10,359 nt of DNA from Terriglobales bacterium (lineage in GTDB: Bacteria; Acidobacteriota; Terriglobia; Terriglobales; Acidobacteriaceae), in NCBI GenBank assembly GCA_030043575.1, contig JASHXK010000425.1, forward strand, positions 1 to 10,359, read 5' to 3'. The position numbers and the translations under genes are program-made. Under the pieces are notes generated by a model. That model worked only from the letters and a program-made list of their open reading frames with translations, had not been told where the DNA came from and searched no databases. Of this stretch, positions 5,294 through 10,359 are shown in pieces (within the stretch, counting starts at the first letter, position 1; each line of letters opens with the position of its first letter).

Positions 5294-7276
5294 ATGCATG
5301 TGCGACGCCAACTGACACTAGTGGTCGGCCTGGCGCTCCTCGCGGCTACCACCCGCTGCGCTCTCGCCCTTGACCCGCAATCGCCGGCAAGCCGCTACCG
5401 CCAAACCACTTTTACAACGGAAGACGGGCTCGCGTCGAATGTGATCAACGACATCTTGCAGACTAGGGATGGCTTCCTTTGGATCGCCACCAGCGAGGGT
5501 CTGACGCGCTTCGACGGCGAACATTTCACCCAGGGATCCAAACTGTTCCCCGAGGTCGAGTCCATGGCGGAAGGTCCGGTCGGCGATCTCTGGCTCGCCA
5601 CATGGACGGGAGTATTCCGCGTCTCGCCGCGGTTTCTTGAGCAGCCTGGCGATCCACACGTTACTGTTTATCACCTTGGCCAGGGCACGGACGACTCGGT
5701 CTGGAAGGTTCGCTTCGGACGCGACGGCACCTTATGGGCAAGCACGAGGCGGGGACTCTACCGATGGAACGGCGGCTCAGATTTCTCGCCGGTTATCAAC
5801 CAATTCCAGGGAAGTCGCATGGACGAAGGGCCCGACGGGCACATCCTCATGCCCGATTCCAAGGGCTATGTGGAGTGGGATGGCGCCCGCATCATCGACC
5901 ATCCCGAGGTTGCCCGGCAACTGGGAATCATGCCCGATCAAGTATTTCAAGTATTTCAAGTATTTCCAGATCGACAGGGTGCTTTGTGGTTCGCTACAGC
6001 CCAAGGCTTATTTCGTCAGTTCGGCGGGTCCGTCACCAACATCGGCGGCAGAGGAAAGGCCGCCTATCAAACCTACCCAGACACCGCCGGGAACTACTGG
6101 ATCTCCGCGGACGGCGGCGTGTTTCGTGCTCGCGGAAGCGCATTCGAAGCTGTCGTAACGGATGTGAAATGCCGTGCGCTATTAGCCGATCGCGATGGCG
6201 GTTTGTGGATCGGCACCAATGGCGACGGGCTGATCCACATCCAGGATGGCCCCGTGCACATGTTCACCACTGCCGACGGATTGCGCAGCCATGTGGTGAT
6301 GGCGGCTTTGGCCACACGATCCGGCAAGCTTTGGGTGGCCACCGATTGCGGGGGCATTGCCTGGTTCGATGGACACCGCTTTCGGCCGCTAATCGACAAA
6401 GACCATCGCGCGGACTGCGCGTTTTCGTTAGCTGAAGACGACAACGGCGATCTGCTAGTTGGAACGTTTGGCGCCGGCGTCTTTCGTTTGCACGACGGAG
6501 TGTTGACCTCGTTCTTGAACGTTCCTGCTTTGCCAAGCGGTACGGTCCCCGGCATTCTCAACACCCACGACGGCTCCCTATGGATCACTACTCCGCGAGG
6601 ACTTGCGCGGTGGCGCGACGGTCAATTGCGGACTTACACGACCGCTGACGGTCTGGCCGACATCAATGTCCCCTTCATTTTCAAAGACAGCGCGGGAGAC
6701 TTCTGGGCCTCGACTGTCACGGGTGTAAACAAGCTGGCGGGTGATCGCTTTTCCCTGGCAATCAGCCTTCAGTTTCCGGTGATACTCGGCGAGTATCGGG
6801 GGGATCTTTACATCCAATCTAAGGGCGCGGTGACCCGCTTCGGGGGAGGCAAAGCACCGGTGGCTTTACCGCCTCTCGGTTATCCGACCACCATGATCGC
6901 CGCGTCCAATGAGCTTTGGCTGGCGGAAAAGGATGGCATCGTACGCATCGAGCAATGGGAACCGGACCGGGGGACACCAGTTGATTATACTGTCTTCACT
7001 CGGGCCGATGGCATGCAATCGACCGAGTGCACCGATGCCGGCATGGGGCCGCATATGACCATCACTCGGGACGGCCGATTATGGGTGACAACCGTGCAAG
7101 GGCTGGCGATGATCGACCTTCCGCATTTGCCTCGCGATACGAGTAAGCCTGTGGTCTACTTGCGAGACGCGGTGGTAGGACGGAAATCGCAGCGTCCCTG
7201 GACTGCGATGCCATCACATAACCGTCACGGTGCCGAACATGTCGCGATGGGACTTCAATTCGAGGTGCCATCTTGA
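5294..7276 (+). CDS. Secreted two-component regulator propeller domain protein, truncated before its kinase half
   Basis: The 660-residue product starts with a signal peptide (MHVRRQ, hydrophobic LTLVVGLALLAATT, cleavage near ALA/LD at about 26). About eleven propeller blades follow, each marked by G-x-L-W-[IVF]-[AGS]-T then GL/GV, the first at residue 60 (GFLWIATSEGLTRFDG) and the last at 594 (GRLWVTTVQGLAMI). These Reg_prop repeats form a periplasmic beta-propeller that senses ligands, usually glycans, in hybrid kinases of about 1000 residues. The usual next parts (Y_Y_Y domain, transmembrane helix, HisKA_3 and HATPase) are missing: the frame stops six residues after GLQFE, where the Y_Y_Y domain should begin, and the last codons (about 7258-7276) overlap an unrelated remnant on the other strand. 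It can be exported but has no visible way to signal. Residues 216-224 are a triple QVF repeat. The Shine-Dalgarno is weak. Confidence 0.85.
   Translation: MHVRRQLTLVVGLALLAATTRCALALDPQSPASRYRQTTFTTEDGLASNVINDILQTRDGFLWIATSEGLTRFDGEHFTQGSKLFPEVESMAEGPVGDLWLATWTGVFRVSPRFLEQPGDPHVTVYHLGQGTDDSVWKVRFGRDGTLWASTRRGLYRWNGGSDFSPVINQFQGSRMDEGPDGHILMPDSKGYVEWDGARIIDHPEVARQLGIMPDQVFQVFQVFPDRQGALWFATAQGLFRQFGGSVTNIGGRGKAAYQTYPDTAGNYWISADGGVFRARGSAFEAVVTDVKCRALLADRDGGLWIGTNGDGLIHIQDGPVHMFTTADGLRSHVVMAALATRSGKLWVATDCGGIAWFDGHRFRPLIDKDHRADCAFSLAEDDNGDLLVGTFGAGVFRLHDGVLTSFLNVPALPSGTVPGILNTHDGSLWITTPRGLARWRDGQLRTYTTADGLADINVPFIFKDSAGDFWASTVTGVNKLAGDRFSLAISLQFPVILGEYRGDLYIQSKGAVTRFGGGKAPVALPPLGYPTTMIAASNELWLAEKDGIVRIEQWEPDRGTPVDYTVFTRADGMQSTECTDAGMGPHMTITRDGRLWVTTVQGLAMIDLPHLPRDTSKPVVYLRDAVVGRKSQRPWTAMPSHNRHGAEHVAMGLQFEVPS
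5939..5965 (+). repeat. Three perfect 9-base tandem copies in the propeller gene
   Basis: CAAGTATTT is repeated three times without a mismatch. Nine bases keep the frame, adding QVFQVFQVF at residues 216-224 before the usual PDRQGALWF of the next blade. Family members normally carry one such QVF/QVL before PD, so two copies look like recent replication slippage. Confidence 0.9.
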
Positions 7277-7695
7277 TCCAACTTGAAACCCTCGGGCACA
7301 ACTATCTTTGGCGCTGGGCATTCGGGTAGCGTGTCGCCAGCGAACTGCAACGGCTGTGGCGAGTCCTCGCCGTCACCATTGGCAATCGCCTTCTTGTTCT
7401 CCGTCTGCAAATCACGCAGTGGGACACGATATTTCCGCAGCACCACCTTCGCCCTGGCCTAGGCCGCCCGATCATATCGCTGGACCGTCGCAAGTGCGTC
7501 GACAATATCGGGCTTGAACGCACCGCCGACATCGGCCTTTATCAGGCTTTCTAGCTCGGCCAGCAACAGCAAGGCCGCTTGGATGGAGCAGAGTTGCACA
7601 GAAAGAGAGGCCTCGAGAGGCCTGTGGCATCGATCTTTGCAGTCCCCATCGATTCCATCAAATTCCTGATATCTCAATTCGTATCTTGATTTCAA
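7255..7695 (-). pseudogene. Remnant of a DUF927-like phage/plasmid protein
   Basis: On the minus strand one frame runs from TTG 7695 to TAA at 7257-7255, interrupted by TAG at 7461-7459. Around the stop it reads GAFKPDIVDALATVQRYDRA and then RAKVVLRKYRVPLRDL, continuous on both sides, so the stop is a point mutation in one gene. It ends LPECPAPKIVVPEGFKLDQD. This helical linker followed by a VPEGFxLDxDG segment resembles the front of DUF927 proteins, helicase/primase-like products of phages, plasmids and integrated elements. The call is from remembered similarity and is tentative. The rest of the protein, which would extend past 7255, is absent: homology stops exactly where the propeller gene stops, so both genes look truncated tail to tail at one recombination junction. 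The start is uncertain, with no good Shine-Dalgarno. Confidence 0.45.
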
Positions 7696-7813
7696 AATGT
7701 TGTCAGGAGTTGGGAGTTTGCGGCAGATCTGGCGTGCCAGGCTGTTTTATCACCAGGGGACAGGGATCGCTTCGGGAATCTAGCGAGCGAACGGCGGGAT
7801 GCGAGCACGAGTC

Positions 7814-8590
7814 TTATTTCACGCCGGTAACCTGGCGCGATTTGCCATGAGGAACGTCGCGGATGGCCGACTTGCGCAACACTCTCCAGCCATTCTCGGA
7901 GCGAGAGGTCTGCATGGCATCGAGAATCCGGTCCATACCATGTCGAATGTGGACCCGCATGGCCGCATCCGCCGCGTCGACGGTGGATCCGGTGAGCGCC
8001 TCCGCCAGTTCTGAGTGGAAATGCGGAGGAAGGGTGCGTTGTTGTGCCGCCGTATCGAACAGCCAGTTGAATACAAGGACCTGTTCGCGCTCTATGGCGC
8101 CGCGGAGCAGCGAATTGCCTCCGATTTCCGCCACGCGCAAATGAAACCTCATATGGTAGGTGTGGACCGAATACACGAAGTCTTCGTCACTGCCGGCGAT
8201 GGAAGCATAGAGTTGATCCAGGTGATAGCCCATCTTCACGAGCTCCTGCCTGCTAGCCTGATCAGCATGCTCCGCGCACAGGCGGGCTGCCTGGGTTTCG
8301 AGGGCTTCGCGCAAACCATAGCGTTCCAGGACATCCTCGCGGGTAGGCACGCGCACCCTGGTACCCACGCGAGGCTTGCTCTCCACCAGGCCGTCTATCT
8401 CGAGGTGCTGCAGAGCCTGAGAGATAGGCAGAAAGCTCATGTGAAGTTCTTTGGCGAGCTGGCGGCGGGAGAAGGCTGCCCCGAGCGGATGATAACCGCG
8501 GAGAATTCTGTCCCGTATCGCTTGGTATGCGCGCTCCGCCAAGCTGTCGATAGTGTAGAAGTGCCCTGCTAAAGTGGGGTTTTTGGACAT
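7814..8590 (-). CDS. GntR-family transcriptional regulator, FCD (FadR) subfamily
   Basis: The 258-residue protein has a winged helix at about residues 15-80 (SLAERAYQAIRDRILRG, then SRRQLAKELHMSFLPISQAL, with the wing GLVESKPRVGTRVRVP) and an all-helical FCD ligand domain at about 86-225. The FCD motif elements are visible: YGLREALETQAARLCAEH, then HTYHMRFHLRVAEIGGN, then HSELAEALTGSTVDAADAAM followed by RVHIRHG. Their histidines match the metal/ligand site of family members that bind sugar acids and other carboxylates. Such proteins usually repress sugar-acid or amino-acid catabolic operons until the metabolite binds. It lies downstream of a fucosidase and an MFS transporter on the same strand, so control of that cluster is likely. 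ATG 8590-8588 is the only well-placed start; the Shine-Dalgarno is poor. A promoter and two inverted repeats lie upstream. Confidence 0.93.
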   Translation of the reverse strand: MSKNPTLAGHFYTIDSLAERAYQAIRDRILRGYHPLGAAFSRRQLAKELHMSFLPISQALQHLEIDGLVESKPRVGTRVRVPTREDVLERYGLREALETQAARLCAEHADQASRQELVKMGYHLDQLYASIAGSDEDFVYSVHTYHMRFHLRVAEIGGNSLLRGAIEREQVLVFNWLFDTAAQQRTLPPHFHSELAEALTGSTVDAADAAMRVHIRHGMDRILDAMQTSRSENGWRVLRKSAIRDVPHGKSRQVTGVK

Positions 8591-8623
8591 GGTTGTGAAC
8601 GATAAAGAGATTCCCCCGGAGCG

Positions 8624-8637
8624 GCTCGGATCCGAGC
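8624..8637. promoter_or_regulatory. Perfect 14-base palindrome, candidate GntR operator
   Basis: GCTCGGATCCGAGC is a perfect palindrome 34-47 bases upstream of the regulator start, inside the predicted leader of its transcript. FCD-type GntR dimers bind short palindromes near their own promoters. The sequence is not the FadR TGGTnnnACCA form, so the assignment rests on position and symmetry alone. Confidence 0.35.
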
Positions 8638-8649
8638 AGATAGAACAAT

Positions 8650-8688
8650 CTACAATGTCAGTGTAGTCGACCGCGCCGGAATCGTCAA
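8650..8688 (-). promoter_or_regulatory. Promoter of the GntR gene with an overlapping inverted repeat
   Basis: On the minus strand TTGACG (8688-8683) and TACACT (8665-8660) are separated by exactly 17 bases, a good housekeeping-type -35/-10 pair, 70 bases before the regulator start. The inverted repeat CTACA-N7-TGTAG (8650-8666) covers the -10 box and the expected start point, so a protein bound there would block transcription. It begins 51 bases after the end of the transporter pseudogene, giving the regulator transcription independent of the upstream operon. Confidence 0.5.
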
Positions 8689-8738
8689 GGGATTCCTTGG
8701 CGCAGGATTCCTTGCCGCGATTAACTGCAACAGGGCTG

Positions 8739-9970
8739 TCATGATGCCTTACTCGCTTCCGGCAGGGTCCAGACCATCGCGGCCGAAATCAACGGCAGAA
8801 TCCCAAGCCGATGAACACCAGCACATAAGAATAGTGGTCCACCACCCAGCCGGTCGCCAGACTGAATACCATACCACCGAAACCGGCCCCATGTTCGCGA
8901 TGCCCCACACCGAACCAACGGAGTTGCCGGGGAATCGGTCCGTCGGCATGGCCAGCATATTGGCAAGCGCGCCCGTGTAGCCGAGCGTGGCAGTGGAGAT
9001 CAGGCCGATGGACACAGACACGTTGGCAACGAGCACCGCGGGAATCGCCGAAGTCATGAGCGCGGCAAACAGCATGACCGACAATTTGCGCGCCCGCGTT
9101 ACGCCCATCCCATGCTGGAGCATGGCGGCCGAGCAGGAGCCGCCCAGCAGATTGCCGGCGCCGGCAGTAAAAAACGGGATCCAGGCGAACTTGCCGATGG
9201 CCGCGGTATCGAAGTCGCGCGTACTCTTCAGGTACTGCGGAAACCAGAAAATATAGAAGTACCAGACAGGGTCGCTGAAGATTTTGGATGCAGTGAACTG
9301 GCCGACCCACCGGTTGCGCAACAGGCCCCACAAGGAGCCGGCTCGGTGGCGGCGGCCGTTCGGGCATTCGCCGAGGTGTGGTAGAGGAGCAGCCAGACCA
9401 GGCCGGCCGCACCGACGATCAGGAAGGTGCTCTCCCATCCGGATTTCAGGATGATCCAGGCGACCACCGGGGGCGCAACTACTGCCCCTATGGCCGACCC
9501 GCAATTGAAGATGCCGGAGGCCAGCGCGCGTTCTTTGGCGGGAAACCACTCCGCCACTACCTTGACGGCGGCCGGCCAGTTGCCTGCTTCCCCCATCCCC
9601 AATAAGAAGCGATACGCCCCGAAACTGAATGCGCCGCGCGCCAGCGAATGCAGCATCGCCGCGATGCTCCACCAGGCGATGCAAACGGCATAGCCCAGCT
9701 TGGCGCCGAGCCGGTCGATCATCGGACCCGAGATGCCGTTGGTCACCGTGTACGCCAGCATGAACGCAAAAATGATGCGCGAGTAGGCGACGTTGCTGAG
9801 GTGAAACTGCTCGATGATGACCAGCGCCGCAACCGATAGACTCTGGCGGTACAGATAGTTGATTGGTTGATTACCGTAGCCAGGAACACCAGCCCGATCA
9901 TCACCCATCGGGCACTGGAGACTGAGGTTGCGGCCCCATGTTCCGTTCGGCGGCCGGCGCCGGCTGTCAA
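8739..9970 (-). pseudogene. MFS transporter, anion:cation symporter type, with about four frameshifts
   Basis: Joined across frames, the minus strand encodes an ACS-family permease of the sugar-acid (ExuT/glucarate) kind, a 12-helix inner-membrane proton symporter. Segments in order: RWVMIGLVFLATVIN; YRQSLSVAALVIIEQF to GWESTFLIVGAAGLVWLLLYH, including the signature RFLLGMGEAGNWPAAVK; LWGLLRNRWVGQFTASK to GNSVGSVWGIANMG; GAGFGGMVFSLATGWVVDHY; and ILPLISAAMVWTLPEASKAS to TGA at 8741-8739. Frame changes fall near 9866 (8-base tandem duplication), 9330-9385 (with loss of part of the central loop), 8886 (GGGGCC where GGCGCC is expected, one base short) and 8803 (one base short). The TTG at 9970 overlaps the fucosidase TGA as TTGA, so the two were probably translationally coupled. 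Four independent lesions make a working transporter unlikely, unless the assembly is error-prone. Confidence 0.85.
9858..9872. repeat. 8-base tandem duplication that breaks the transporter frame
   Basis: On the plus strand GTTGATT occurs at 9858-9864 and 9866-9872, a period of eight bases. On the coding strand this is AATCAACC followed by AATCAACT. Removing one unit restores the expected family sequence ATVINYLYRQSL at the end of the first helix, so the duplication itself is the first frameshift of the pseudogene. Confidence 0.75.
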
Positions 9971-10359
9971 GCGGCCTCCGTCCGGATCTGGAAGCCCCAG
10001 GCAAACCGGCAGGGACGCCGCGACTCATCCTGCAATCCGGGCGTCAACTGGATCTCCACTCCGGAACCCCGCAGCGTCCAGGCGAGCGGCGTGTCCACTC
10101 CCAGCATGCGAATGGAGGAGCCCTGCGCCGGCCGCACGGAGCGGAGCAGCAGTTTCTCGCCGGGCCACTTCAAGACGAAAGCGTACACCGTGCGCTGGTC
10201 CTTGGTGCGGGTGAACCGGATGTCGGTCCCTTCGGACCAGAGATCGCCTTTCCGGGCGCGCGTAGCATAAATGCCGGCGCCATTCACCTTCAACCACTCG
10301 CCCGCTTCCTTGAGTTGGCTGATCGCCGTCGGATGGAAGCGGCCGTCGCCGTCGGGCCC
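9967..10359 (-). CDS. C-terminal part of a GH29 alpha-L-fucosidase (runs off the right edge)
   Basis: The visible 130 residues read GPDGDGRFHPTAISQLKEAG and EWLKVNGAGIYATRARKGDL, the hallmark end of the GH29 catalytic barrel (NIGPDGDGxI-LxxxGEWLKVNGEAIYGT). A beta-sandwich tail then runs from about RFTRTKDQRTVYAFVLKWPG to QDESRRPCRFAWGFQIRTEA. GH29 enzymes hydrolyse terminal alpha-L-fucose by a retaining mechanism and are usually exported. The catalytic Asp nucleophile, the acid/base residue and any signal peptide lie beyond the window. The stop TGA (9969-9967) overlaps the transporter TTG, showing an operon. No frameshift is seen in the visible part, unlike the transporter. Confidence 0.88.
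   Translation of the reverse strand, partial: GPDGDGRFHPTAISQLKEAGEWLKVNGAGIYATRARKGDLWSEGTDIRFTRTKDQRTVYAFVLKWPGEKLLLRSVRPAQGSSIRMLGVDTPLAWTLRGSGVEIQLTPGLQDESRRPCRFAWGFQIRTEAA

Noticed and set aside
4809..5318. 169-codon minus-strand frame antisense to the propeller start
   Set aside because: No family motif, no Shine-Dalgarno, and competing frames of similar length overlap it.
5734..6435. 233-codon plus-strand frame inside the propeller gene
   Set aside because: It is an Arg/His-rich shadow of the propeller reading frame, which shows clear repeated blade motifs.
7605..7623. Direct repeat GAGAGGCCT twice, one base apart
   Set aside because: A short repeat in a decayed region with no matching insertion boundary nearby; probably chance or slippage.
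8015..8572. 185-codon plus-strand frame antisense to the GntR gene
   Set aside because: The opposite strand has unmistakable winged-helix and FCD motifs; this is its shadow.

Overview
The window looks like a stretch of chromosome from a moderately GC-rich soil-type bacterium, most plausibly an acidobacterium (Bryobacter/Solibacter-like). This rests on the gene types: a periplasmic two-component regulator propeller, NarL-type two-component parts, an NtrC-type sigma-54 activator, an ECF sigma factor, a DoxX-like membrane protein and a fucosidase/MFS/GntR sugar cluster. It is inferred from family content; there is no rRNA or marker gene to settle it. No tRNA, rRNA or CRISPR array was seen.

Layout. 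1-36 (minus) is the first codons of a gene with a good Shine-Dalgarno, preceded by an unrecognised minus-strand frame (64-360). 403-631 (plus) is the decayed C-terminal end of an rve/IS3-type transposase. 795-1343 (plus) is a DoxX-like membrane protein. 1633-2757 (plus) is a sigma-54-dependent activator with almost no N-terminal sensory domain. Convergent to it, 2846-3466 (minus) is an intact NarL/LuxR response regulator, and just upstream of it lies only the frameshifted ATPase end of its histidine kinase (3478-3842). 4125-4709 (minus) is an ECF sigma factor without an anti-sigma neighbour. 4710-5293 has no convincing gene but holds a good -24/-12 motif on the plus strand. 5294-7276 (plus) is a secreted beta-propeller sensor domain cut off where the Y_Y_Y domain should begin. 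It abuts a minus-strand remnant that looks like a DUF927-type phage/plasmid protein (7255-7695).

The right end is a minus-strand carbohydrate module: the end of a GH29 alpha-L-fucosidase (9967-10359), an ACS-type MFS transporter overlapping it but broken by about four frameshifts (8739-9970), and an intact GntR/FCD regulator (7814-8590) with its own promoter and two candidate operators. The likely ancestral job was release of fucose or a related sugar, uptake, and metabolite-responsive control; the transporter step now appears lost.

The theme is decay and rearrangement. Intact regulators sit among broken partners: a response regulator without its kinase, a sensor propeller without its kinase half, a transporter pseudogene, and transposase and mobile-element scraps. 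The geometry of the two kinase halves (propeller on plus with its broken end at about 7260, ATPase end on minus with its broken end at about 3840) is what an inversion of the intervening segment, plus some deletion, would leave. I did not find a convincing new biological system; the best leads are this possible split kinase, the sigma-54 motif at 4902-4917 and the GntR promoter/operator.
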